Below are positions 1 to 8,880 of a DNA stretch of 49,998 nucleotides, one piece after another. How positions within the stretch are numbered: the stretch's first letter is position 1; the number at the start of each line of letters is the position of its first letter. The translations under genes were made by a program, and so were the position numbers. Origin of the DNA: Pseudomonas sp. GM49 (GTDB taxonomy: Bacteria > Pseudomonadota > Gammaproteobacteria > Pseudomonadales > Pseudomonadaceae); the NCBI RefSeq assembly GCF_000282355.1, contig NZ_AKJL01000259.1, forward strand, positions 1 through 49,998. The letters are read 5' to 3'. The notes below the pieces were generated by a model. That model ran no database searches. It was not told the origin of the DNA and worked only from the letters and a program-made list of their open reading frames with translations.

Positions 1-405
1 GGCAGCTCCAGCCGCTTCGGCGCGCCGGTCGGCAAGCTCGGGCTGGTCATGTCCTATGACGAAATGGCCGGCCTGGTGGCGCTGGCCGGACGCTCGACCA
101 CCCTGGAAATTCTCCTGGAGGGTCGCATTCTCGACGCCAATGACGCCTACGTGAAAAATCTCGTGACTCGTGTCGTGGCCGACGTCGAAGTCGAGTCGCA
201 AACCCTCGCCACGGCTAAGCGCATCGCCAACGGCGCGCCGCTTGTCGCTCGCTGGCACCGCCAGGCTGCGCGACAACTGGAAGCCGGCGTCGCACCCACC
301 GACGAGCAGATCGACAGCAGTTACTCCTGCTACGACACCCAGGACTTTCAGATCGGCCTGAACGCTTTCATCGCGAAAGCCAAACCACAATTCGAGGGCA
401 AATAA
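1..405 (+). CDS. Enoyl-CoA hydratase/isomerase, C-terminal part
   Basis: The reading frame is open from base 1, so the start lies upstream of the window; about 134 C-terminal residues are visible. The text GAPVGKLGLVMSYDEM, followed by a helix-rich segment with LEILLEGRILDANDA and a PLVARWHRQA helix, fits the C-terminal half of the crotonase fold (hydration or isomerisation of enoyl-CoA thioesters, cytoplasmic). The oxyanion-hole half is not in the window, so the reaction cannot be fixed. The stop is one base before the start of the CoA-transferase gene, so the two are almost certainly co-transcribed, which supports a CoA-thioester catabolic pathway. Confidence 0.85.
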   Translation, partial: GSSSRFGAPVGKLGLVMSYDEMAGLVALAGRSTTLEILLEGRILDANDAYVKNLVTRVVADVEVESQTLATAKRIANGAPLVARWHRQAARQLEAGVAPTDEQIDSSYSCYDTQDFQIGLNAFIAKAKPQFEGK

Positions 406-406
406 C

Positions 407-1615
407 ATGGGACCGCTGACAGGCATGCGCGTCGTAGAACTGGCTCACATCATGTCCGGACCGGTGTGCGGCATGATGCTGGCCGACATGGGCGCGGACG
501 TGGTGAAAGTCGAGAAAGTCCCGGATGGCGATGACTCGCGCCGCTTCTCGCCGATCATGGCCAGCGGTGAATCCGCCTCGTTCATGGTGGTCAACCGCAA
601 CAAACGCGGGATCGGCCTTAACCTGAAAACCGACGGCGGCCGTGACGTGTTGCGGCGCTTGCTGATGGACGCCGACGTGGTCACGGAAAACTACCGCGCC
701 GGCACCATGGAAAAATTCGGCCTGGGCTATGAAACCCTGAAAATCCTCAATCCGGGCCTGATCTATTGCGCGATCTCCGGCTACGGTCGCAGCGGACCGT
801 TCGGCGAAAAAGGCGGATTCGACCTGATCGCCCAGGGCATGAGCGGCATGATGAGCATGACCGGTGAAGCCGGACGCGAGCCGGTCAAGGCCGGTTCGCC
901 AGTAGCCGATATCAACTCGGGCATCCTCGCCGCCCTCGGCATCTGCGCCGCCTATGCCGCCAAACAGAAAACCGGCCTTGGGCAGATGGTCGATACCTCG
1001 CTGTTCGAAGCCGGCCTGCAACAGATGTACTGGCCGGCAGCAGCGTATTTCGCCGATGGCACCATCCTGCCGAAAATGGGTTCAGCCAACTCCACCAGTG
1101 CGCCGTATCAGGTGTTCCGCACCGCCGATGGCTGGATCAATATCGGCGCCGCCAACCAGGCCAACTACGAGCGACTGGTCGAGGCGCTGGCCGTCCCGCA
1201 GCTCAAGGCCGATCCGCGCTTTGCCAGTAACGCGTTACGTATGGAGCACCGCCTGGCTTTGGTGGAAATTCTCAACGAAGTGCTGGTGGCGCGCACCACC
1301 GATGAATGGATGGTGTTGTTCGACAGCCTCGGACTGCCTGCCGGACCTGTCCTCGACATCGCCGCCGCCCTGGCCCACCCGCAAACCAAGGCGCGCGGCA
1401 TGGTCGTCGAGACTGAACACCCCACTGAAGGGCGGGTACGCGGCATGGGCCTGCCGATTCACTTCTCCGACATGGACAACGCCGCACCACCGACCAGCCG
1501 CCCTGCGCCACTGCTCGGCGAACACACCCGCGAAGTGCTGAAGGAAAGCGGTTACGCGGAAAACGAAATCGACGAGTTGATTCGAAGCCAGGCGGTGGTC
1601 GCGCTCGCCTCCTGA
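407..1615 (+). CDS. Family III CoA-transferase (CaiB/BaiF type)
   Basis: 402 residues, the normal length for this family. It moves CoA from a donor thioester to a free acid, activating the substrate without ATP. Signatures seen: the N-terminal LTGMRVVELAHIMSGPVCGMMLADMGADVVKVE segment (residues 4-36), the FDLIAQGMSGMMSMTG segment (138-153), and SPVADINSG, where Asp168 aligns with the family's catalytic aspartate that forms the acyl-anhydride. The ATG begins one base after the stop of the hydratase gene. Together with the hydratase and a downstream thioesterase it indicates transient CoA activation of the imported acid. The substrate cannot be told from sequence. Confidence 0.9.
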   Translation: MGPLTGMRVVELAHIMSGPVCGMMLADMGADVVKVEKVPDGDDSRRFSPIMASGESASFMVVNRNKRGIGLNLKTDGGRDVLRRLLMDADVVTENYRAGTMEKFGLGYETLKILNPGLIYCAISGYGRSGPFGEKGGFDLIAQGMSGMMSMTGEAGREPVKAGSPVADINSGILAALGICAAYAAKQKTGLGQMVDTSLFEAGLQQMYWPAAAYFADGTILPKMGSANSTSAPYQVFRTADGWINIGAANQANYERLVEALAVPQLKADPRFASNALRMEHRLALVEILNEVLVARTTDEWMVLFDSLGLPAGPVLDIAAALAHPQTKARGMVVETEHPTEGRVRGMGLPIHFSDMDNAAPPTSRPAPLLGEHTREVLKESGYAENEIDELIRSQAVVALAS

Positions 1616-1630
1616 GATGTACCGCAATCT

Positions 1631-1730
1631 TGTAGGAGCGAGCTTGCTCGCGATGGACGTTAACGATGACGCGCTTTGCCTGGTTAAACGCGGCGCTCTC
1701 CAGTCCATCGCGAGCAAGCTCGCTCCTACA
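1631..1730. repeat. REPIN: paired inverted REP sequences
   Basis: A 28-bp sequence starting TGTAGGAGCGAGCTTGCTCG (1631-1658) is repeated as an exact reverse complement at 1703-1730, separated by 44 bp. Each arm contains the internal palindrome GAGC(A/T)..GCTC. This is the layout of REP doublets (REPINs) that are abundant between genes in fluorescens-group Pseudomonas and are mobilised by RAYT transposases encoded elsewhere. It sits between the CoA-transferase and TRAP genes and would form a long hairpin in the operon mRNA, so it may act in attenuation or mRNA stability. Confidence 0.9.
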
Positions 1731-1778
1731 GCGATCCGCTTTTTTTAGAACAACAACAAAAACAACAAGGTGAACATC

Positions 1779-2822
1779 ATGAGCCGTATCTTGACCGAGT
1801 CCGTTAGCCGCCGATCCTTCCTGGTGTCTGCCGGCGTCACCGTGGGTGGTGCTTTCGCCGCCAGCCTGCTGCCTTCCGGCGCCTTCGCCGCGACCAAACC
1901 TATTGTGTTGCGCTACACCAGCAGCCTGCCCGACACCCACCCGCTGAACAAGCAGATGAAAGCTGCCTCGCAAGCCATCAAGGTCGAAACCAATGGCGCA
2001 GTGGACTTGCAGGTCTACGCCAACGGCGCCATGGGAGGCGACACAGACATGCTGTCCCAGGTGCGCGCCGGGGCGATTGATTTCATTCCGTTGCCCGGCG
2101 CGATTCTTTCGACGCTGGTGCCGGCCATGTCGATCGAAAGCATGCCGTTCGCCTTTAAGGACTACGACAGTGTCTGGGCCGCGCTGGACGGCAAGCTGGG
2201 CGAGCACGTACGCGCCAAGACCGAGAAAGTCGGCCTGATCCCGATGGAAAAAGTCTGGAACAACGGCTTCCGCCAGATCACCAGTTCGACGCGGCCGATC
2301 AATACCCCGCAAGACCTCGCCGGCTTCAAACTGCGCGTTCTGGTCAGCCCCCTGTGGACGTCGATGTTCAGTGCCCTGGGCGCCTCGCCGACCGGCATCA
2401 GCATCAATGAAACCTACTCGGCCTTGCAGACCAAGGTCGTCGATGGCCAGGAAAATCCACTGGTGGTGGTCGAGTCCGCGCGTTTCTATGAGGTGCAGAA
2501 ATACTGCTCGATGACCGACCACATCTGGGGCGGTTTCTGGATCGTTGCGTCGGGCAAGACCTTTCCAAAACTTCCCGCCGATGTGCAGGAAATCGTCTCC
2601 CGGCAAATCAACGCTGCCGCTCTGGTCCAGCGCCAACAGGTGATCGATCTCAACTCCAGCCTGGAGCCATCCCTGACCGCCCACGGCATCACCTTCAATA
2701 AAGTCGACCGTGCATTGTTCAGGGCTGACCTGCAATCGAAAGGCTTCTACAGCCAGTGGAAGGAAAAGTACGGCCCTGAAGCCTGGAGCTTGCTCGAGCA
2801 GTACGCGGGTCAACTGTCCTAA
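1779..2822 (+). CDS. TRAP transporter substrate-binding protein, DctP family
   Basis: 347 residues. It is the periplasmic receptor of a tripartite ATP-independent (TRAP) importer, usually for organic acids. The N-terminus carries a twin-arginine-like signal (SVSRRSFLVSAGVTVGG, then an Ala-rich core ending at AFA), so export by Tat is likely. The body shows the DctP pattern: KPIVLRYTSSLPDTHPL, MGGDTDMLSQVRAGAIDF, and LAGFKLRVLVSPLW around the conserved arginine that binds the substrate carboxylate, then VDGQENPL. I chose ATG 1779 over the in-frame GTG at 1770 because AAGG at 1767-1770 then has normal spacing. The fused permease gene follows 15 bp later. Confidence 0.92.
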   Translation: MSRILTESVSRRSFLVSAGVTVGGAFAASLLPSGAFAATKPIVLRYTSSLPDTHPLNKQMKAASQAIKVETNGAVDLQVYANGAMGGDTDMLSQVRAGAIDFIPLPGAILSTLVPAMSIESMPFAFKDYDSVWAALDGKLGEHVRAKTEKVGLIPMEKVWNNGFRQITSSTRPINTPQDLAGFKLRVLVSPLWTSMFSALGASPTGISINETYSALQTKVVDGQENPLVVVESARFYEVQKYCSMTDHIWGGFWIVASGKTFPKLPADVQEIVSRQINAAALVQRQQVIDLNSSLEPSLTAHGITFNKVDRALFRADLQSKGFYSQWKEKYGPEAWSLLEQYAGQLS

Positions 2823-2837
2823 GCCGGAGACACAGTC

Positions 2838-4736
2838 ATGAAAAATCAAATTCCAATGACGGATGTCACAACCGCTGAAGGACTCAGCCCGCGCCACGCC
2901 ACGTTTCGCCTGGGACGCACGCTGGACACCGGCCTGCGCTGGTTGACTGAAGGCAGCGCGGCTCTGCTGGTGGTGATCGAAGTCACGTTGCTGTTCTGCA
3001 ACGTGTTCTCGCGCTATGTGCTCAACCAGCCGATCGTCTGGGGGGATGAACTGGCGTCGCTACTGTTCCTCTGGCTGGCGATGCTCGGTTCGGTGGTGGC
3101 GATGCGTCGCGGCGAGCACATGCGCCTGACCTCGTTCATCGGCCGCTTGCCGGTAGAAAAACGCGCATTCGTCGACACCTTGGGCGCAGTCATCGTCATC
3201 ACGTTCATCGGGCTGCTGTTCACTCCGGCCTGGGAGTACGTCAGCGATGAATGGGTCATCACCACCGCGGCCCTGGAAATCCCCAACGCCTTTCGCGTGT
3301 CAGCCATCGCTGTTGGCCTGAGCCTGATGCTGATGACCTGTGTCGCGCGGCTGTTGACCAGCGCCCGGCTGATCGATTTCTCGGTGTCAGTGGCGATGCT
3401 CGCCTCTCTCGCCGCGCTGTTGTGGGTGGCGCAAGGCACGATGCTACAGATGGGTAACTGGAACCTGGTGATCTTCTTCATGATCGGCGTGATGGCGATG
3501 ATCGTCATCGGCGTGCCAATCATGGTCGCGTTCGGCCTGGCAACGGTGGCGTACCTGTCGACCATGACCAGCACGCCGCTGACCCTGGTGGTCGGTCGGA
3601 TGGACGAAGGCATGGCGAGCCTGATCCTGTTGGCCATCCCGCTGTTCGTGTTCCTGGGCGCGCTGATCGAAGCCATGGGCATGGCGCGGGCGATGATTCG
3701 CTTCCTGTGCTCGTTGATCGGTCACGTGCGCGGCGGTCTGTCGTATGTGCTGATAGGTGCCATCTACCTGATCTCCGGCATTTCCGGGTCCAAGGCTGCC
3801 GACATGGCCGCCATCGCCCCGGCGCTGTTTCCGGAAATGAAGAAACGCGGCGAAGACGAAAACGAGCTGGTGGCGATGCTCAACGCCTCCGGGGCGATGT
3901 CGGAAACCATCCCGCCAAGCCTGGTGCTGATCACCATCGGTTCGGTAACCGGTGTGTCGATTTCCGCACTGTTCACCGGCGGCTTCATGCCAGCAGTCGT
4001 GGGCGCAATTGCCATGGCGGCGGTGGTCTGGTGGAAAAACCGCAAGAAAGACGCTTCCACTGGTAAACGCGCCACGGGCAAGGAAATCGGCCACTCGCTG
4101 CTGGTCGCGTTGCCGGCCCTGGCCCTGCCCTTCGTGATCCGCACCGCCGTGGTTGAAGGCGTCGCTACCGCGACCGAAGTCGCCGCCATCGGCGTGGCGT
4201 ACACCTTCATCGTCGGTCTGCTGTGCTATCGCTGCTTCGATTGGCGCCGCTTGTATCCGATCCTGGTCAGCACCGCGTCGTTGTCCGGCGCGATCCTGAT
4301 CATCATCGGCAGCGCCACCGCCATGGCATGGGCGCTGACCCAGTCAGGCTTCTCCCACCAGCTGGCGCAAGTGATGTCGACTGTGCCGGGCGGCGCGCTG
4401 GGCTTTCTGATTATCTCCGCCGTGGCGTTCATCCTGCTCGGCAGCTTTTTGGAAGGCATCCCGGCCATCGTCCTGTTTGGACCGCTGCTATTCCCGATCG
4501 CCAAAGCCATGGGCATCAACGACGTGCACTACGCCATGGTCGCGATCTTCGCCATGGGCCTGGGCTTGTTCGCCCCGCCGTTTGGCGTGGGGTTCTACGC
4601 CGCATGCGCTATCGCCAAGGTCGACCCTAGCGGAGCCATGCGTCGGGTCTGGCCGTACCTCGGCGCGCTGGTGGTGGCACTGGCGGTGCTGATCGCCGTG
4701 CCGTGGGTTTCCATCGGCTTCCTGCCTACTGCCTGA
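2838..4736 (+). CDS. TRAP transporter fused permease, DctQ-DctM type
   Basis: 632 residues. Two TRAP membrane subunits are joined in one chain: a small DctQ domain with four predicted membrane helices (about 40-200, including VWGDELASLLFLWLAMLGS) and a large DctM domain (about 205-630) with many helices and the typical motifs IGVPIMVAFGLA, LLAIPLFVFLGALIEAMG, ISGISGSKAADMAAIAP, and GLFAPPFGVGFYAAC near the end. It uses a sodium or proton gradient to import the ligand delivered by the binding protein encoded just upstream. A DctQM fusion is a known arrangement, so the protein is not unusual in itself. Confidence 0.93.
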   Translation: MKNQIPMTDVTTAEGLSPRHATFRLGRTLDTGLRWLTEGSAALLVVIEVTLLFCNVFSRYVLNQPIVWGDELASLLFLWLAMLGSVVAMRRGEHMRLTSFIGRLPVEKRAFVDTLGAVIVITFIGLLFTPAWEYVSDEWVITTAALEIPNAFRVSAIAVGLSLMLMTCVARLLTSARLIDFSVSVAMLASLAALLWVAQGTMLQMGNWNLVIFFMIGVMAMIVIGVPIMVAFGLATVAYLSTMTSTPLTLVVGRMDEGMASLILLAIPLFVFLGALIEAMGMARAMIRFLCSLIGHVRGGLSYVLIGAIYLISGISGSKAADMAAIAPALFPEMKKRGEDENELVAMLNASGAMSETIPPSLVLITIGSVTGVSISALFTGGFMPAVVGAIAMAAVVWWKNRKKDASTGKRATGKEIGHSLLVALPALALPFVIRTAVVEGVATATEVAAIGVAYTFIVGLLCYRCFDWRRLYPILVSTASLSGAILIIIGSATAMAWALTQSGFSHQLAQVMSTVPGGALGFLIISAVAFILLGSFLEGIPAIVLFGPLLFPIAKAMGINDVHYAMVAIFAMGLGLFAPPFGVGFYAACAIAKVDPSGAMRRVWPYLGALVVALAVLIAVPWVSIGFLPTA

Positions 4737-4767
4737 ATTGCCCTTTGACTTGACCAAGAGGTTTTCC

Positions 4768-5226
4768 ATGAATTTCTCCACAATGCATGCAGGCTCCGCC
4801 ACCGAACGCCGACTGACCGTCGACAAGGAGCGCACCATCTCGTTTCTCGGCGAAGACTTGCGCATCTACGCCACGCCGCGCCTGGTCGATGACATCGAGC
4901 AGACCTGCCTTGATTACCTGCTGACCTTCCTCGATGAAGGCGAGAACACTGTGGGGGCCGCGGTCGATATCCGCCACGTCGGCGCCACACTGCTGGGAAT
5001 GTCGGTGAACATCGCTGCCACGGTCACGCGCATTGAAGGTCGCAGTGTCACCTTCAACGTCGAAGTGCGCGATGACGTTGAACTGGTGGCTACGGCGGCG
5101 CACACCCGCGTAGTGGTGAACGTTGCCAAACTGCGCAGCCGCGTCCAGGCCAAAGCCGAAGCAGAGGCTGCGGGCGACGTCGAAGATGGCGTGCTCAGCC
5201 CTTCCCAATTGACTGCGGCGCGCTGA
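4768..5226 (+). CDS. Hot-dog acyl-CoA thioesterase, FlK (fluoroacetyl-CoA thioesterase) family
   Basis: 152 residues from ATG 4768 (AAGAGG at 4756-4761 as ribosome site; a longer frame from TTG 4738 has none). The sequence ATPRLV..IEQTCLDYL......GENTVGAAVDIRHVGAT matches FlK. Thr36, Glu44 and His70 have the same spacing (8 and 26) as FlK's catalytic Thr42, Glu50 and His76. FlK hydrolyses fluoroacetyl-CoA; homologues act on other small acyl-CoAs, so a detoxifying or CoA-releasing role is likely, but fluorine chemistry should not be assumed. It follows the TRAP permease by 31 bp and precedes two amidohydrolases in the same operon. Confidence 0.82.
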   Translation: MNFSTMHAGSATERRLTVDKERTISFLGEDLRIYATPRLVDDIEQTCLDYLLTFLDEGENTVGAAVDIRHVGATLLGMSVNIAATVTRIEGRSVTFNVEVRDDVELVATAAHTRVVVNVAKLRSRVQAKAEAEAAGDVEDGVLSPSQLTAAR

Positions 5227-5241
5227 ACAAGGGACGACGTC

Positions 5242-6201
5242 ATGATCACGCTGCACGAACGCAACGGTTTGCCGAACCTTGCCGGCGAAGACGCGCTGCC
5301 GATTGTCGATGCCCACCATCACTTGTGGGACCTGGGCAACGGTCGATATCCGTGGCTGCAGGACGACTATCACGAGGACTTCTTTCTTGGCGACTATCAC
5401 AGCCTGTGCCGTGATTTCCTGCCGGAAACCTTTCTCGCTCTGACCGAAAAGCAACGGTTGGTCGGCACTGTGCATGTCGAGGCCGAGCGCGCACGCGATG
5501 AGCAAGTCGCCGAAACCCAGTGGCTGGAACAGGTGAACGCCCGTTATGGTTTCCCGAGCGCCATCGTCGCCCACGCCTGGTTCGATCGCGAAGACAGCGC
5601 CGAGATTCTCGCCGCCCAGGCTGCGCGGCCACTGGTCAAAGGCATACGTTCGAAACCGCTGACCTCGGTGTCGCCGGACGTGTCGATTACCGGGGCCAAG
5701 GGCACCATGCAGGACCCGAAATGGCTGGAAGGATTTGCGCGACTGGCTGATCACGATCTGTCGTGGGACTTGCGCGTGCCGCCGTGGCACTTGGTCGAGG
5801 CGGCCGAGGTGGCGGCGATGTTTCCGCAAATCCGCATTGCGCTCAATCACACCGGCTTCGCCTGGGATCGCAGCCCGCAAGGCATCGCACGCTGGCGCAA
5901 AGGCCTGGAAGCACTGGCCTTGCAGCCCAACGTGCACATCAAATTGTCGGAGTTCGGCCTGAAGGATTCGCCCTGGAACTACGCCGACAACCGGGTGGTG
6001 GTACTGACCGCACTGGAGATTTTCGGCCCCGAACGCTGCATGTTCGCCAGCAACTTTCCGGTGGCCGGGCTGCGCGCTTCCTACGACACGATTGCCAATG
6101 GCATGGCTGACATGCTCGCGCCGATGGGTCGTGCCGTGCAGGAAGCAGTGTTCGCCGGCAATGCTCAACGCTTTTATCGCCTGGAGCAACTGCATGGATG
6201 A
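5242..6201 (+). CDS. Amidohydrolase-2 family (COG3618) hydrolase, copy 1
   Basis: 319 residues. A metal-dependent TIM-barrel hydrolase; relatives open lactones (fuconolactone, rhamnonolactone, 4-sulfomuconolactone, 2-pyrone-4,6-dicarboxylate). Seen: PIVDAHHHLWDLGNGRYPWL at the start of the barrel, GTVHVEAERARDEQ, LVKGIRSKP, IALNHTGFAW, LSEFGLKDSPW, and CMFASNFPV near the end, all typical positions of barrel strands and metal or acid residues in COG3618. The last bases overlap the start of a second copy of the same family by 8 bp, so translation is probably coupled. The precise substrate is unknown; a lactone or cyclic imide/ester made in this pathway is a reasonable guess. Confidence 0.85.
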   Translation: MITLHERNGLPNLAGEDALPIVDAHHHLWDLGNGRYPWLQDDYHEDFFLGDYHSLCRDFLPETFLALTEKQRLVGTVHVEAERARDEQVAETQWLEQVNARYGFPSAIVAHAWFDREDSAEILAAQAARPLVKGIRSKPLTSVSPDVSITGAKGTMQDPKWLEGFARLADHDLSWDLRVPPWHLVEAAEVAAMFPQIRIALNHTGFAWDRSPQGIARWRKGLEALALQPNVHIKLSEFGLKDSPWNYADNRVVVLTALEIFGPERCMFASNFPVAGLRASYDTIANGMADMLAPMGRAVQEAVFAGNAQRFYRLEQLHG

Positions 6202-7153
6202 GGTATCGAGCATCGACTGGCGGGAACGCTTTCTGGCCAGCGGCGACGATGCGGACCTGCCTATCGTCGACGCGCACCAACACTATTTCGACATCGAAGC
6301 CCATTACTACCCGTGGCTGAACGATCGCCCGTTGCGACCGTTCCGCTATGGCGATTACTCGTCCATTTGCCGCAACTTTCTGCCGGCCGACTATCGCCGA
6401 CTGGCCGGCAAGCATCGCGTGGTGCAGACCGTCGTCATTGAAGGTGAATGGGACCCGGCAACACCTGCGGATGAAGTGATGTTTGTCGAATCACTGGCGC
6501 AGAGCGAACCCGGCGTGGCGGCGATGGTTGCGCAGGCCTGGCTGGACCGTGAAGACGCTTTCGACCTGTTGCGCCTGTACGCAAATCACCCGTTGGTGCG
6601 CGGCATCCGCCACAAACCGACGGTGACCAGCCGCGAGGCCTGGCGTGTAGATTTTGCAGAATCAGGCTCCATGCGTGACCCGCGCTGGCGTGAGGGCTAC
6701 GCACACCTGGCGAAAAACGGCCTGCACTTCGAGTTGCAGGCGCCCTGGTGGCATCTGCCAGAAGCCGCCGAGCTGGCCCGGGACTTTCCCGACGTGACCA
6801 TCGTGGTCAATCACACCGCGCTGCCGGCGGATCGGTCCGAAGCAGGCTTGGCCGGGTGGCGTACCAACCTTGCGCTGCTGGCACGGGAGCCGAACGTTGC
6901 CTTGAAGATTTCCGGCATCTGCATCCCCGGCAAGGCATGGCCAGTCGAAGCGAACCGGATGGTGGTGAACGACGCGATTTCGATTGTCGATGTCAGCCGT
7001 TGCGCGTTCGCCAGCAATTACCCGGTCGATGGCGTGGTGAACAGCCTCAGCGAAGTCCTCGACGGGTTCAAAGCCATTGTTCGCGACCGCCCCCTCGCTG
7101 AGCGGCTGGCCCTGTTTCATGACAACGCCCGACGCATCTACCGGCTCACCTGA
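6194..7153 (+). CDS. Amidohydrolase-2 family (COG3618) hydrolase, copy 2
   Basis: 319 residues from ATG 6194, which overlaps the upstream stop; the frame is open further upstream but that stretch is inside the previous gene. It is a diverged paralogue of its neighbour: PIVDAHQHYFDIEAHYYPWL, VVIEGEWDPATPADEV, LVRGIRHKPTV, IVVNHTALPADRS, LKISGICIPGKAWPVE, CAFASNYPVDGV. The two are clearly related but far from identical, so they may act on different intermediates or stereoisomers, or form a heteromer. Cytoplasmic, no signal peptide. Confidence 0.85.
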   Translation: MDEVSSIDWRERFLASGDDADLPIVDAHQHYFDIEAHYYPWLNDRPLRPFRYGDYSSICRNFLPADYRRLAGKHRVVQTVVIEGEWDPATPADEVMFVESLAQSEPGVAAMVAQAWLDREDAFDLLRLYANHPLVRGIRHKPTVTSREAWRVDFAESGSMRDPRWREGYAHLAKNGLHFELQAPWWHLPEAAELARDFPDVTIVVNHTALPADRSEAGLAGWRTNLALLAREPNVALKISGICIPGKAWPVEANRMVVNDAISIVDVSRCAFASNYPVDGVVNSLSEVLDGFKAIVRDRPLAERLALFHDNARRIYRLT

Positions 7154-7184
7154 ACCCCTTTGCACCGCTCACCAGGAGTCCAAC

Positions 7185-8762
7185 ATGTTTGAAGTTTCAG
7201 GCCACAACTACATCGCCGGCACACGTTCGGCAAACGGTACGACCACCCTGCATAGCCACGACGCCAGCACCGGGGAAGCGCTGCCGTACCGCTTTCATCA
7301 AGCGACAACGGAAGAAGTGAACGCAGCCGCACAAGCAGCCGCCACGGCTTACCCGACCTTTCGCAACCTTTCTGCCGCACGTCGCGCCGGTTTTCTCGAC
7401 GCCATTGCCACAGAACTGGAGGCGCTGGATGAACCGTTCATCAGCCTCGTGTGCCGGGAAACCGCCCTGCCCGCCGCGCGCATCCAGGGTGAGCGGGCCC
7501 GCACCAGCGGCCAGATGCGCCTGTTCGCCACGATGCTGCGGCGCGGCGATTTCTACGGTGCGCGCATCGACTGTGCGCTGCCGGACCGACAACCGCTGCC
7601 CCGCCCGGACCTGCGCCAGTATCGCACCGGCCTCGGACCGGTCGCGGTGTTCGGTGCCAGCAACTTCCCGCTGGCCTTTTCTACCGCGGGCGGCGATACA
7701 GCCTCAGCCCTCGCTGCCGGTTGCCCTGTAGTGTTCAAGGCCCACAGCGGGCATATGGCGACCGCCGATTACGTCGCCGATGCGATCACTCGCGCCGCGG
7801 TAAAAACCGGCATGCCTGAAGGTGTCTTCAGCCTGCTTTACGGCAGTGTCGGTGAAGCACTGGTCAAGCACCCGGCAATTCAGGCAGTCGGTTTCACCGG
7901 TTCGTTGCGCGGCGGTCGGGCCTTGTGTGACATGGCAGCAGCACGCCCGCAACCGATCCCGGTGTTCGCCGAGATGAGCAGCATCAACCCGGTGTTGCTG
8001 TTGCCCGAAGCGTTGAAGGCACGCGGCGACAAAATCGCCACCGAGCTGAGCGCTTCTGTGGTACTGGGTGCGGGTCAGTTCTGCACTAATCCCGGTTTGG
8101 TACTGGGCATTCGCTCGCCGGAGTTCACCGCTTTCATTGAGCGTTTTGCCGGATTGATGAACGAACAACCCGCACAAACCATGCTCAACAGCGGTGCCCT
8201 GAAAAGCTACTGCCACGGCCTGGACAACCTGCGCGCCCACCCCGGCATAACGCACCTGTCCGGCACCGACCAACAGGGTAGTCAGGCACGACCACAAGTG
8301 TTCAAGGCCGACGTCAGCCTGTTGATCAACGGTGATGAATTGCTGCAGGAAGAAGTATTCGGCCCGACCACTATCGTCGTCGAAGTCGCCGACCACGCCG
8401 AGTTGATGCAGGCCTTGCACGGCCTGCGCGGACAGTTGACCGCCACCCTGATGATTGAAGACACGGAAGTCGGCAGTGTCAGCGACGTGCTGGCCCTGCT
8501 GGAACAGAAAGTCGGGCGCGTATTGTTCAACGGTTACCCTACGGGCGTGGAGGTCTGCGACGCGATGGTCCACGGCGGACCGTACCCGGCGACGTCGGAT
8601 GCGCGCGGCACGTCGGTCGGCACTCTGGCGATCGATCGCTTCCTGCGCCCTGTGTGCTACCAGAACTGCCCCGACAACCTGCTGCCAGACGCCCTGAAAA
8701 ATGCCAACCCGCTGGGCATCGCCCGCCTGGTTGACGGCGTCAGCCACCGCGAAGCGCTGTAA
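7185..8762 (+). CDS. Aldehyde dehydrogenase (NADP+), 2,5-dioxovalerate (alpha-ketoglutarate semialdehyde) dehydrogenase type
   Basis: 525 residues from ATG 7185 (AGGAG at 7174-7178). The FGASNFPLAFSTAGGDTASALAAGCPVVFK segment and the catalytic GQFC motif with Cys300, followed by TNPGLV, are those of the ketoglutarate-semialdehyde dehydrogenase branch rather than of general aldehyde dehydrogenases; FAEMSSINPV holds the general-base Glu. Members oxidise 2,5-dioxopentanoate to 2-oxoglutarate in sugar-acid and hydroxyproline catabolism. This suggests that the operon ends in a TCA-cycle acid, but a related omega-aldehyde acid is possible. It lies 31 bp after the second amidohydrolase gene. Confidence 0.85.
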   Translation: MFEVSGHNYIAGTRSANGTTTLHSHDASTGEALPYRFHQATTEEVNAAAQAAATAYPTFRNLSAARRAGFLDAIATELEALDEPFISLVCRETALPAARIQGERARTSGQMRLFATMLRRGDFYGARIDCALPDRQPLPRPDLRQYRTGLGPVAVFGASNFPLAFSTAGGDTASALAAGCPVVFKAHSGHMATADYVADAITRAAVKTGMPEGVFSLLYGSVGEALVKHPAIQAVGFTGSLRGGRALCDMAAARPQPIPVFAEMSSINPVLLLPEALKARGDKIATELSASVVLGAGQFCTNPGLVLGIRSPEFTAFIERFAGLMNEQPAQTMLNSGALKSYCHGLDNLRAHPGITHLSGTDQQGSQARPQVFKADVSLLINGDELLQEEVFGPTTIVVEVADHAELMQALHGLRGQLTATLMIEDTEVGSVSDVLALLEQKVGRVLFNGYPTGVEVCDAMVHGGPYPATSDARGTSVGTLAIDRFLRPVCYQNCPDNLLPDALKNANPLGIARLVDGVSHREAL

Positions 8763-8880
8763 GTCACCGGCTTCAACTAACGCCCACTGATAGCAACAAC
8801 TTCCGTGCCTGTGAACAACAGGCATCGGATTCGTTCGTCCCGAAAACCGCTGCACCCACAATAAAAACAGAGGAAGTCTC

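Noticed and set aside
1272..2897. Long open frame of about 540 codons on the minus strand
   Set aside because: It is the mirror of the CoA-transferase and DctP genes, rich in His/Arg/Gly as expected for GC-rich shadow frames, and crosses the REPIN.
4768..5226. Idea that the first operon degrades fluoroacetate
   Set aside because: Only the FlK triad spacing supports it. No fluoroacetate dehalogenase or fluorinase gene is present, and FlK relatives act on other acyl-CoAs.
4726..6213. Long minus-strand frame opposite the thioesterase and amidohydrolase
   Set aside because: Shadow of two well-supported plus-strand genes; no recognisable domain or start signal.
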